Assembly: GCA_036320915.1 (NCBI GenBank)
Contig: JAXBDG010000013.1
Span: 124,001-188,000 of the forward strand
Length of the DNA: 64,000 nucleotides
Direction: 5' to 3'
Origin: Linnemannia elongata
Taxonomy: Eukaryota > Mortierellomycota > Mortierellomycetes > Mortierellales > Mortierellaceae
Program-made: the position numbers and the translations under genes
Shown: positions 34,373 to 46,492 of the stretch, piece after piece
Layout of the letters: each line of letters starts with the position of its first letter
Position numbering within the stretch: position 1 is the stretch's first letter
The notes under the pieces: generated by a model
Seen by the model: the letters and a program-made list of their open reading frames with translations, nothing else
What the model was told of the DNA's origin: nothing
Database searches by the model: none

Positions 34373-34701
34373 GGGTAGGGTGAAAAGAGGGAGTCAGCAT
34401 AGCGGTTTCGTATCACTTACATATCCCCTAATTTTGGCACGATTACCCCTTCCTCGTAGTCCACAAAGTAGAAAATAAGAACGAGATGATTTTACTTCAA
34501 ATAGTTATTTTTTCCACAACTAGTTGCTCTTCAACACGTTTAACGCGTATGGATTCCATGCTGGGGTGTGAAGGGTGCTGACAAAGAAGTGAAAGCGGGG
34601 GCACAATGGCAGTGAAAGTGGCATTGGCGGCGGGAATACTTTTTTGTTTTCTCTATGGATTGCGTATGGCGTGGGGATATCTTGTGCCTGTGTGTGAGCC
34701 A

Positions 34702-34737
<36 letters not shown>

Positions 34738-35121
34738 ATCTCCACTTGCATGGCATACATAAGACGGAAGATTGATATTGCATCGATGAGTGTTTGTGCA
34801 GGTGTTCAATTTTTATTTTTCTCCCGTCCATCCTTCCCTTTTTACTCTCGCGCTTCTTTTCTCTCTCTTCTTGTCCCCTCGTCACCCCTCCTTATTTGCC
34901 TCTCCTGCCCTTCTTCACTGCGTGCTCGTGCTCGTTCATTCCCTGGTTGACCGTCTACTCTCTCTCTCTCTCGAGCACACTCATATTCACACACACACTC
35001 TCTCATTCACACTACGGGAGAGGAAAAACACAAACACACACACACCTCCCACCTCCCACCTCCTTCCTCCTCTCACACTCTCTCTCCTCACTCTCTCCCA
35101 ACAACCCAAGCAGCCCCTCTC
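34373..35121. other. Intergenic region with T33 tract and VAC14 leader
   Basis: A 33-base T run occupies 34704-34736. From about 34800 to the VAC14 ATG the plus strand is strongly CT-rich, with CA and CT microsatellites, consistent with promoter and 5' leader. Frames there are open only because of composition. Confidence 0.55.
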
Positions 35122-38100
35122 ATGGCCGACTACATTCTCAGTGCCCAGGTCTCCAGAGGTCTCTCCGACAAGCTCTACGACAAGCGCAAAGGTGCCGCCC
35201 TTGAGGTCGAGAGGTGAGTGGCTGACTGTTTCGAGGGACAAGTCAGGACAAAGGCGCAAGCATGGGGACAGGAATGCAAGTTGTAGATGATGACCAACCA
35301 CTAAATGAGCTACTCGACAAAAAAAAAAAAAAAAAAAATGGGGAGAACACAAGGTCACCATAGGGGGACCACTCAGGAACAAGAAGGCATGCAGAAATCC
35401 ACTACGACACAACTCGCAAACCGCCAATGCCTCTCTGAATTGACCCTAGAGGGACGATGAAGGGAATGACCAAGTGTGGGAGAGGGCACCCAACGAGGTG
35501 CGGTGGAGGAACGACGACACACAACAGGCAAACAGCAACAGGAGCCACATACCGTCATTGATGTTTCCACAGAAGGAGCTTGTTGCAGGGAACGTGGGTT
35601 GCCCAAACCGGAAGAAGGAAAACAAGGACATAGGAACAGGTGTAACTGATGACCCTTTATTTTCTTTTTATCCTTGCCTTGTCTTGCCCTGTCTCCCCCT
35701 GTCTTGCCCTATCTTTGCCCTATCTTGCCCTGCCATGTCCTGCCTTTCTTTGCGTTGCATGAACGAACGTACGAACGCGTGAATAGAGTCATTCGCGAAT
35801 ATGTTATTGCGAACGACACGGCCAAGATCAAGCTGACGATTCAGGCACTCGTCTCGGACTTTGTCTACTCGGTCTCGCCCAATGCCCGCAACGGAGGACT
35901 TATCGGACTCGCCGCTACATCCATTTCCCTTGGCAGTGTAGGTTGTCCGTAGGATATGTGAATTCCTTCCCATGTTGGGAACCGACCGACTTATGGCAAT
36001 TGATGGTAATAACACTGTTCACAACATGCACGATGTATACTAATGCACTCAACTTTGTAATACTAATAGAGCGTGTCGACATACCTGGAGAGCATTGTGC
36101 CACCGGTTCTAATGTGCTTTGCTGACCAGGATTCTCGCGTGCGATACTATGCATGTGAGAGTATGTACAACATTGCCAAAGTGGCCCGCGGCAGCATCCT
36201 GCGCTACTTCAATGAGCTCTTTGACGCCATGAGCAAGGTACATGACCTTTTCATTTGGCATAGCCTATTATTACTTCGTTAATCCTTGTCAAGCGAACTA
36301 GAACTAACCAATTGCATCTACTTGCCAATAGCTGTACGCGGACTCGGAGTTGTCGGTGAAGAATGGAGCAGAGCTTCTGGATCGGTTGGTCAAGGATATT
36401 GTGCACGAGCAGTCAATTGCTTACTCAGGACCCATCTCCCATATCGATGATCAGGATCCCCAACAACTTGCACTCGCATTGCCCCGGATCTCGCAGTTCT
36501 CCTTGCCTCGGTTCATCCCTCTTCTCGCAGAACGCGTCTACAGCAAAAACTCGTGGACAAGGAACTACCTCGTCACCTGGATTGCGGTCTTGGATTCCAT
36601 CCCAGATCTGGAGCTCGTCTCATACCTGCCGGATTTCTTGGACGGATTGCTCTACTTCTTGAGCGACTCCAATCCTGATGTCAGGACGTTGACCCAGAAG
36701 CTGCTGGACGACTTTTTGACCGAGATCAGGGATGTTGCTGAACTCCAGCAGCAGCAGCAGCGCGAGTCATTACAGGCGCGACTCCGACAACTTCAGCTTG
36801 CTGAATCACAGCAGCGGGCAGGTCAGAGAGACAGCTTCGATGGATCTACTGTCTCTGGTGTTACACTGGCAGGAGGTCGCGACTTTGATTTGTTGGAGAG
36901 CGAGTCGAGTGGTCAGGGCAAGGGAAGCTGGGTCCCAGGACAAGGCGTCAACATCAACTACGCCAAGATTGTCAAGATCCTCAAACCCCATCTCACATCA
37001 AGCGATGAGGATATCCAGGAGACAGCGCTGAGGTGGATCAACGAATTTATGAGTCTGGCCAAGGAGGTCATGATCCAGTTCACACCCTCGCTCATCCCAG
37101 CTGTGCTGCCTTGCCTCGCACACTCTGTCGACTCGATCCGGTCTATTGCCAACGAGACCAACCTCAGTCTCTACCGACTGGTATGTGACTCTGCTCTGCC
37201 TCCAGAGCCTCAGCCCCAGCCTCCAGCTCCAGCACCCAATGGTGGAGGTTCCATCTCGGATCGTTCTTCTCAGGCACGGTCTCATTCGCCTCGTCCACAA
37301 TCACCCAAGGCGGATCGATCGGGCATGTCGTTTGGAACTTCAGGATCGATTGCTTCCAAGTTGGCAAGTTCGAGCAACAAGGAGTCACCAGTACAACCCT
37401 CTAGAGAGACCATGTCGGCATCACCAGTGGCCAACAGCAAACCTCCAGCGGACGCTTTGGAATTCGACTATGTTGCCACTGTGAACGCATTGACACTGCA
37501 GTTCCTGAACGAGCACGAGCAGACACGCGTTGCCAGTTTGGAATGGCTATTAATGCTTCACAAGCGCGCGCCCCATCTTATCCTTGCCATTGACGACGGC
37601 AGTTTCCCGGTCCTGCTGAAGACATTGTCAGATCCATCAGAGGAGGTCATCAAGCGGGATTTGCAATTGTTGGCGCAGATTTCGTCATACTCGGACGATG
37701 CCTACTTTCATAACTTTATGCTGAACATGCTATCCCTGTTCAGTACCGACCGCAGACTGTTGGAGAACCGAGGAAGCGTTATTATCCGACAACTTTGTGT
37801 CAGTCTTAACTCTGAAAAGATTTACCGTACGCTGGCTGAGATTTTGGAAAAGGACGAGGACCTTGAGTTTGCCAATACCATGGTCCAGAACCTCAACATT
37901 ATCCTCATTACAGCCCCTGAGCTTGCGGATCTCCGTAAGCGTCTCAAGAGTGTCGACAGCCGAGTAAGTATCTCTCATCGCAAGCGCAATGTATTGCAAC
38001 AAGCTCGTGGCTTTTTTAAAACGATCAACAGCCCAAATTATTCTTAGTGAGGTGAAAGAGGGGGTAACTAACCAGCAAAAATATTTTGTCCGCATGAATG

Positions 38101-39895
38101 AATTTGTAGGATGGTCAAGCACTGTTTGCAGTCCTTTACAGGTCGTGGTGCCATAACCCGGTCTCGACTTTTGCATTGTGTCTCATGGCGCAGTATTATG
38201 AACACGCCGTGGCTCTCCTTCAGAGTTTGTAAGTTCTGTTCACCTCTTCCTTGTTTTACAGATGGCTGTTGTGTTTTTTGAAAGTCGGGTTCCTCCGAGT
38301 ATACTCATGACCCCCGGGAAAAAAAAAAAAACTAACGTGTGCGCGCTTGGCTGTTGTATTTTTTTAATAGTGCCGAGTTTGAAATTACGGTCAACTTGCT
38401 CATCCAGGTCGATAAGTTGGTCCAGCTCATCGAGTCCCCTGTATTCACCTGTAAGTTATCTCTTATTCCTCGTATGATTTTTATTCTCTGCTCATGGGAA
38501 CGTGTTTGCTCTCATGTTTACAATGCAAGGAGTTACTAATACCGCACACAACCTGCATTAATTACGCTTGGCATAAAAACAAAAACAATCAAACGACTGA
38601 CATAGATCTCCGATTGCAACTGTTGGAACCGGAGAGATACCCACATTTGTTCAAATGCCTCTATGGGCTGTTGATGTTGCTCCCCCAGAGTACCGCGTTT
38701 GCTACCCTCCGGAATCGCCTGACCAGCGTCAGCTCGATGGGCTTTATCCACCTCGTACCCAAAATGTATGTTTTACCCTGCCTCTACTATTGAAGAGGGA
38801 AGAAAGGTGCTGTTGTTATTAATAATTGTGAAAGGCTATTCATTTTCTAACTTTGATATGGGCTATTTTGTTTTGGAATATAGATCGGGAGGTGGAAACC
38901 AGGGAGCGTTGCCGGCGTCGGTGTCAGTGTCGGGATTGGTTCCGACATCAAGGTCCAAGACGAGTGGGTCGTTGGCGTCGGGATCTTATGGGTCCAACAA
39001 CAGCAATAACAGCAGCCATCTCAACCAGCACCCAGAAGGACCGAAGTTCCCAGAACTGTTGTCGCACTTTCGAGCAGTTCAAGGGCGTCATGAGCGATCG
39101 CGTCGTCAGGCTGTCCAGGCGTTACTCCGCTTGAACACCTATGGTGGCAGTTCTTCTGGCCTTATGGGTGCGGGTCCTGCCAGTGCCAATGCCAATGCGG
39201 CACATTATAACCAGCAGCAGCAGTACTACCAACAACAGCATCAGCAGAAGAATCTGAGGAAGCAACAGCAGCAGCAGGAGCATTTGCAGTTGCAGCAGCA
39301 GGTTCAGCAGCAACAGCAGCTTTATGATTTAGCGCATCGCGAGCAGCAGCAGCTTTTGCAACAGCAGCGGGAGCAGAAGGAGAGAGAGCAGCAGCAGGGT
39401 CAGAATGGTGGGGAGGCGTTTAGTGGTACATCGTCGGCGCGGTCGTACCAGCAGCCAGATGGGTCGTTTGCGCCTGCAGAGTCTTTGGAGCAGGAGACTG
39501 GATCCCGTGCTGGTGGTGCCCATGGGAACCATGTGGCGGGTACGTCACGTCGTAGAACGCGTGATCGTCAGAGTCAACTTGACATCATGCAACAGCAGCA
39601 ACAGTCGTCCTCTCAACAGTCATTATCGACAACAACCACAACGACGTCAAGTCAACGTAACTCAACGATCAAAAGTAACGCTGGTAACAACACCACAAAC
39701 AGCAATTATACTTCAAGGTCTTATGCTGCTGGATCAGGAGCCGGTACACCCCCACCAGCGGGATCCCCTGGTGGTGGTGGACAGGGTGCGGTGTCACCTT
39801 CTTCAGCGTCTCCTCAGTCTGACTCCCTGGGCGAGTCGACTAAGCATACCAATGCCAAGGGTGGTAATACTGCCAGCAACCGTGGCAATTCATAG
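35122..39895 (+). CDS. VAC14: Vac14, scaffold of the PIKfyve/Fab1-Fig4 complex (eight exons, 1137 aa)
   Basis: Exons: 35122-35213, 35787-35937, 36070-36237, 36332-37963, 38110-38228, 38371-38450, 38606-38765 and 38884-39895, closing to 1138 codons. Vac14 is a HEAT-repeat scaffold on vacuole/endosome membranes that holds Fab1/PIKfyve and Fig4 and so sets PI(3,5)P2. Family blocks run the whole length: [66 protein letters not shown], [37 protein letters not shown] and [16 protein letters not shown]. Two lineage features are a polyQ-containing spacer near residue 270 and a C-terminal exon of about 337 residues that is Gln/Ser-rich and beyond the conserved region. The C-terminal exon joins in phase but its function is unknown. 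Confidence 0.95.
35676..35745 (+). repeat. Short tandem repeat in VAC14 intron 1
   Basis: Degenerate TCTTGCCCTATC-like units repeat about six times just before the intron 1 acceptor, forming an extended pyrimidine tract. Confidence 0.6.
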
Positions 39896-40015
39896 TTTTT
39901 ATTTTTTTTATTTTTGTGCACAGTAGATATATTTTCTGATAAAGAGAACAACAGGTTGTTCACAATGGTCAAAGAAGTGTTAGTCCACAATGCGTGGAGG
40001 GCAGTGAAAAAAGAT

Positions 40016-40309
40016 CTAGTCCTGGATGATTTCGAGCACAGCCTCGGCGGGCTATTTTTTGTTTGTTGATTGTAAAGGATATAAGTCGAAAGAAGACAAT
40101 ACGGTATTCGTTGAACAAGAACGCGGTAAAACAACAGCCACAAGATTAGGATGCAATCGAGAGGGAGATAATGTAGGAAAGAATAGAATGAAAGACACGA
40201 AAAGAGAGTTAGTCGTGTACACGAACATTAGGGACACGCACGCGTCAAAGAAAGCAAGAAAAAAAAAACAAAAAAAAAATACGCAACGGGCAATATCATG
40301 ATCCCTTCG

Positions 40310-40351
<42 letters not shown>

Positions 40352-40773
40352 AACACCCAGTCTCCCTCCTTCGATCACCTCGTATCCATTAACAGACAAA
40401 AACAAGAAAATAAACTTACGCGTCCAATAACGGCCTTCTTGGCATTCCAATCGACAACCAGGGGTCTCTGCAACATGGCCGGATCCTTCTCCAAAATCTC
40501 CTGGGCCTCCTCAATGGTCCCGGCCTTGGGCGCGTCCTTTCTCAAGAACTCCTTGATCACTTCTGGATGCTCTTCAGCGTCCAAAAAGGTCAAGATCTCA
40601 CGGACTTGGTCACGGGTGAGAGGGTTCTTGAGATATTCGACAGTATCAATGGTGAAGGGGGAGAGAGTTGACTGGGAGGTCGTTGAGGCGGAGGTTAGGA
40701 GGGTTTGGGCGTTGCGGGAAGTGGAGCATTTAGGGTTGTGGAAGAATGTGATGGTTTTGGTGGGGGTGCTCAT
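40016..40773 (-). CDS. ArsC/Spx-family thioredoxin-fold reductase (two exons, 129 aa)
   Basis: Exons on the minus strand: 40773-40420 and 40051-40016, joined in phase 0. The second exon codes for only 11 residues (PAEAVLEIIQD) plus the stop. The N terminus carries the glutaredoxin-class arsenate reductase motif FFHNPKCSTSRNA with the catalytic-type C16. Downstream are LKNPLTRDQVREIL and the RPLVVDWNAKKAVIGRP segment typical of the ArsC family. Bacterial ArsC reduces arsenate with glutathione/glutaredoxin; many eukaryotic relatives are uncharacterised, so the substrate is not certain. The 368-nt intron holds a T37 tract on the plus strand (A37 in the transcript). VAC14 converges with a gap of only 120 bp. 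Confidence 0.87.
40311..40347. repeat. T37 homopolymer in the ArsC-like intron
   Basis: 37 consecutive T on the plus strand; in the minus-strand transcript this is an A tract near the donor side of the intron. Confidence 0.85.
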
Positions 40774-42441
40774 TTTGGTGGTGGTGGAGAGATGGCGAGT
40801 TGTTTGGGTGAGGCGACGGAGGGAGTGAATGGTGGGCGATTAGGATGTGTATTAAGGGAGTGAGGCGTGATTGAGCAAAGAGTAAAAGTGGAGGAGCGCG
40901 GTTGAGTGAAAAAAAAAAATAAGCATAAGCGTGTGAGTTGGATACTTTGACTCGGTCGTTTGACTTTTTTTTCTGTTACTCCGTGGGAACTGATTTGTAA
41001 GGTAATGGGGGGAGGAGATGTGATCGCATATACTGCAATTGGCCATTTTCTAGTGCACGGCGACGGACGAAATCGTTGGGGACTAGGATAGGGACTGGTC
41101 TATGAGCATCTCAGTGAAGGAGCCAGCCCCGGAAAAAGTGTATAGGCATCAAATAGCTCAGAGAAATAAGTAAGCTCAAACAGCCAGCTCACAAATGAAC
41201 AAGAGTACCTTTTAGGAACACATTCACCCGATGAAGGCTGTTTTGAACACCATTTTCGATCTGTGATACTCGTCGTAAGGATGAGTAACAGGCATGGTTG
41301 TAACATAGTCAGTTGGAGCATTAAAAAGTGATCGACGATCAACGGTAGGTCAATCCCCATCCAGGCACCATCACTGATGACTCTGACTGTTTCACTGTCG
41401 GAGGGATTAAATATATTTTTTGACATCGTTGAGGAATTTGATTCAAAGCCAACAAACCTCTATCATTCAATCCACTTGCAACTCGAATGGTCAAAGAGGA
41501 AACAGAGGTAATCGGGGACGGAAGAAGGGGAGGATGAATTGTAAAAAAGTATGCGTATCATCGAGTCTTCAGATTTAAAGTATATGGCTGTGAGGGGAAG
41601 GAAAGTGGTACGAAGGGACGCTATCGCTTTTTTGGTCAGATATGTGTGCGCATAGCCCGCATGTTTTTATTCTTGGAAAAAAAAAAGTCGTTGTTCATGG
41701 TCATGCTTCTTCTTGATCATGTACCAAAACGGCGAACAAAAGGGGACAGGAGATATTAGCGTGGATGATCAAGGTTCCGAATTTTGGGCTTTGCTTCTAT
41801 TTCAACAGACAATTGATCATTGAGTACATGTAAGGCCATTGAGAGCAGGCTTGGGTTGCTGGCCTTGGCTAACTAAGAGTGCGGGTGCAGGGAGAGAAAA
41901 GAGTGTCGACAGGGTGGACTGTTGCTGTAGCATTTTTTTGCTTTTTGCTTGGCATTTTTTCATATCTCAACAGATAAACAAAAAGCTGAGTGGGTGCCCG
42001 TGTGTTACATCGATCAATGCACCTTGCCGTCGTCGTGGCAAACTGGGAGTATGTGGCCTGTTGACCAACAACAGTCTGCTCCAAAAAGAGAAAGCATTAC
42101 CAAAGACCGCAGTTGGGTTGGGCACCCTTCCCTCTCCCCCTCACTCACTGGGTCTCACTCCCGTCGACTGTCGTTTTTTTTTATTTTCTTTCTACTTTCG
42201 ATCCCTTCCTTTTTCAACGTCTTTTCTTCTTTTCTTTCTTTTCTATTTCCTGCAGTTTTGTCTCCTCCCGCCCTGCCCTGCCACACTCACATTCACTTTT
42301 CCATTCTCAACTGTGCAATTGCGAAGTCGCCCCCTCCCTACGCTCATTGCTCATTAACGACACACTCTCTCACTCACGCTGAACACCTTCCTCCTTGCCG
42401 TTTCCACTTCTTATACCTCCCCTCCTCCAAAATACCTTACA
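40774..42441. promoter_or_regulatory. Divergent intergenic region, ArsC-like to arrestin
   Basis: About 1.67 kb. A 108-codon minus frame at 41100-41426 is not recognisable and is left uncalled. From about 42110 to the arrestin ATG the plus strand is CT-rich, as in other leaders of this window. Confidence 0.45.
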
Positions 42442-45348
42442 ATGAAGAGACTGACACTGGCACTCATCCCCGACAGCAGCGACACCTCTGGTCACTACCT
42501 CCCTGGCGACACCTTCGGTGGTAATAAAACCTTACATTATCCCTTCCACTCAAATTGTTTCAATTGCCACGCTATCTCAACGATAATTTAACAAAAAGGC
42601 TACCAATATAAACATAAACCAAAATAGGCCATGTGAACCTCTTACTGTCGTCGTCCATGAAATATACAAGCCTCCGGGTCCACTTCACAGGACTTGTCAC
42701 CACCAAGGTGGGCAAGACAGAGGAACAGGTTTATGTGCTTAAACAACAGGTGGTCCTCTTGGGACAAGCCAATAATGCGACAGAGTATTCGCTTGAAAAG
42801 GGACAGCATAGTTGGCCGTTCCAGTTTACGATCCCTCTCCAGCATATGCCTTCTTCCGGCAAGGTAAGAGACTGACTTTATCTTTTGAGTGATATGAAAA
42901 GGGAGAATGATATGGTATGGCATGATGGACGCCCAATTGGCCTTTTTTTATGAGACTGTTTGTTGGAGGGATGATGATAACGGTTCTCTCTCCCTGTGTG
43001 AGGTTATTAAAAAAATAGCGCTCTTTGAAAACAAAAAATTGGGCGATGAATTCTGGGAAGAGTGGAGGGAAGAAGGAGAGAAAACATGAGTTGGGTGAAG
43101 AACAATCGCACATACCCACGTCCATCGAAAATCAAGACTCACTAAAACGTACTCACTCTCTCTGATTTGCTATAGTATCGGCATGGAACAGTAAAGTACT
43201 CCCTCACGGCAACGATGACATCCGCAGGATTCATGGGCGGCGTACAAGAACTTAAGGCAACCCAAACCATCCAGCTCAAGGACCTCATCAACATCCGTGT
43301 CACCCCTTACGCAGAACCCGTCGCCATCACTGGATCAAGTACTACCAAACCAGGATCGACAAAACAAAAAGACATGGCAGTCGCAACTGTTAAATTGTCA
43401 AGAGCTGCCTATCTCAAAGGCCAGGTTGTGGATATCGAGATCGATCTCAGTCATCCTTCAAAGATTACTCGGAACCCAGGATGTTATATTCAACTTGTCT
43501 GTCGCCAACACTTTTACGCCGGCGAGTAAGTATCTTTACTTTTGTTTTTTTTTTGTTTGATCAAGGAGGTTTACTGTGTTGCGGTCGAGCCGCCTGAGCT
43601 GTCAATAGAGGAGAAAATATTAACCGTTGGAATTATCTTTTATGACAACTAGCCATGCAAAGGAGTACCAGGATACGTTGGTGAACATATCGGAGCTGCT
43701 GGAGGTCAACTCATCGGCAAACACAGGAAAAATTCTCGCAGAGGTCCCCATCCCGGACACAGCACTCCCAACGATGAAAACCACAAAGATCATCTCGATC
43801 GCATATCACCTCTACATCCTCATGGACATGCGCGCCAAAACGGGATTCTTTGAGATCAAGAGCAAGGGCAAGCTCTCCAAAAAGCACAAAACGCGTCTGT
43901 TGAGTGCCCCTGGAGGCTTCGCGATCGAGGTGCCCGTCATTGTCGGTACTCTCTCGGATAGTCTGCATACCCAAAAGCCCAGCCCTTTCGCCCAGATCGA
44001 GGAGGGATCACAGCATTCGGAATCGGCGACACCTACTCATGGGCAATCGACCGCTTCGTCGCTACAATTGTCGACTTCATCACCGGCGACATCATCAGCG
44101 ACGACATCTTCAGCGACCATGATCCCCATCATAATTCCACCACCTCCAGCGCAAACATTTCCAAAACTTCATCCCTCCGCCTCAGAGTTACCTGGCTACA
44201 CAGAGGAAGAGCCATGGCCAAGACCCAGTCATAACAACAATATCCGCTCGCGATCCGTCGACAATGTGCACAGGATGCCAGTAGCCGAACCACCATTACC
44301 GCCATTACCGCAGGTAGTCACCGGAGCAACAAGCACGCTTTCGCCCCCCATTCCGTATTATACCCGTCATCGAGGTTCGTTACCCCATATTACAGCTGAG
44401 CATAATGGCGCGCCTGCTGGAACTTCCTCCTCGTCGTTTTCGTCGGCACTGTCGTCTTCAAGGGCCAATGCGTCGTCGAGATCTGCTACCGCCCCTGCAG
44501 CGGCGCCACCCACTCCCCCCCGGCCAACTGTCACCAACTCTACATGGACAGTTCCAGGACAAGCACAAGGGCCTGGACAAGGTGCGCCAGTGCTCAGGAA
44601 CCCACAGGGCTATCCTCTGGAAAAGGGAGCTGCTGCTCCACACAGGAACATCCCATTGCCGATCAGCATGGCGGTAGAGATCCCGACTGCACCAAGCGCT
44701 GTGGATCTCGGACTGGGGCCTGCCTCACCCCCAATCCAGCCCTCGTGGAACCAACCTTCAACGGCGTCCGTCATGTCATCGTCCAAGGCTGATGAGTTCT
44801 ATCAAGAGCAACAGCGGCAGAGAATGGAGCAACATCAACAACGGATCCAGCAGGTGCTGCATCAACGACAATTGCAGCAACAACACCAACAGCAACAACA
44901 GCAACAGCAGTATGAGCAACAACAACAACAGCAGCAGTATCAGTTTTCGCAATCTCCTACCTCGACGAGCTATGGCCAGTCCAGCCATCACAGTCAGCCC
45001 AGTACGGGAAGCACTGATACCCAGTCGTATTTCAACCAGGATCACCGCCATGGCAACGGATCAAACCACGGCTATAACCAGAATCATGGAGGCCAGCAGC
45101 AATATCAACACCAACAGCAACAGAGTCAGAGGAATAACGGCAAGGGGGTAGACTATGCAGTGCGCAACCCGCATGCAGTGACAGGGACGGGGTGGACAGT
45201 CTCTACGGCAATGTCGATGGCGACAGCACCACCAATGGATTATCACCCTGTCCCCCTTGTTCCGTTAGAGCAGGTTGCGAATGGGTCTTCTGTCGGTTCT
45301 GGGAGCCACCATTTGTCTCGACCCTATCAGCACCATCAGTCCTCATGA
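42442..45348 (+). CDS. Alpha-arrestin (arrestin-related trafficking adaptor, four exons, 786 aa)
   Basis: Exons 42442-42520, 42628-42863, 43176-43525 and 43653-45348, closing to 787 codons. The N-terminal arrestin lobe has HYLPGDTFGGHV, then the strand-turn-strand LRVHFTGLVTTKVGKTEEQ and WPFQFTIPLQHMPSS. The C lobe has YLKGQVVDIEIDLSHPS, KIISIAYHLYILMDM and a final AIEVPVIVGTLSD, ending near residue 330. The remaining roughly 450 residues are Pro/Ser-rich, then Gln/His-rich with polyQ. In fungi such proteins recruit Rsp5-type HECT ligases to plasma-membrane transporters for endocytosis. An LPGY site right after the fold is a WW-binding candidate; I saw no canonical PPxY, so ligase recruitment is inferred. 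HEI10 follows after only 205 bp. Confidence 0.92.
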
Positions 45349-45377
45349 GATGAGGATAGGAAAGAGACACTTGGATA

Positions 45378-45383
45378 AATAAA
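45378..45383 (+). terminator. AATAAA poly(A) signal of the arrestin gene
   Basis: A perfect hexamer 29 bp after the stop, inside the 205-bp gap before HEI10. Confidence 0.55.
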
Positions 45384-45553
45384 ATGATTTTCAAGTCACA
45401 CATCTTCATTTCACCGTTGGCATCTTTCTTCGTTTCTTGCTTCTTTACCAGCAACAAAAACCACCCGCTTATTTATCAGACAGACTGGATTTTCTTACTC
45501 CAGGATAATATCAGGAGTGTCATCGACCTTAAAAGTATTCTGGATCTTACACG

Positions 45554-46447
45554 ATGGCGGAACAGGACCTGAAGTGTATGTTGGCCAGTCTTTCTTTCCA
45601 AGTCTATCCCTATCTCAAGTCTGGCACCCCAACAAAAGTGTCAGAAATGAAAAAGACTAACAAGCATTCATCGTTGTTTCCCGCTTTTGACTTGTTCTCA
45701 GGCAACCTTCTGACCTGTCGAAGCACGTTGAGTTCCCTCGGCAAGGCATGTGTTACTACCTGCTCGCGTGAGTATCCACGTTCGAAACCTTGAAAAGCAT
45801 GGAAGAGGAAAGGAGTGCATCAAAACGAACCGGCTGCACCAACATGATGGCTATTTACTACTACTGATGCATTTTCGTGTAGATATCTTTTGTGTCGGGT
45901 GTGCGAATAAGGCGTTTGGCACTGCGTTGGTCTGTCCTGCCTGTGAGACGAGTCTGACCCAGCAGTATGTTAGTTACGAGCTTGTATTTTCTGTCATTGT
46001 ATACTTGCCATCACTTTTGTTAAAGGCTCTTGTTAGGCAGTGGACAAGGCAGCGCTAATACACGTAACTTCTATTTCTGTAGGGACGATGTTGTGTTCGT
46101 GGATCTTAACCCCAGCCAAGAGTACCGTTCGGTAAGCACCACCCTTCATTTCCCTGCTAGACGACTACCATGTTCTTTTTTGGTGGCGTACAAAAAAATC
46201 GAAATTTCTCACCTCCCTCCTATCTTCATGTTGCACTTTAGTCGATCTTGTCAGGTCTGAGGCCTGAGGTTATTATGGAGATCTGTACACGAGCAATTTC
46301 ATTCTGGACGTACCAAACTTCACAGGAGGCAAAGTATCAGGAAATGTCGCAGAAGACTTTAGAGGATAAGTTGGGACAGTTGGAGAGGCAGCTGCAGAGG
46401 ATGACCCGGGAAGTTAATGTCGAGCTTAATGGTAAGCTCTTGTTTTT

Positions 46448-46492
<45 letters not shown>

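Noticed and set aside
40298..40828. 176-codon plus-strand frame
   Set aside because: Antisense shadow of the ArsC-like gene, opened by the T37 tract.
41100..41426. 108-codon minus-strand frame
   Set aside because: No family motif, signal peptide or neighbour context; reported only as part of the intergenic interval.
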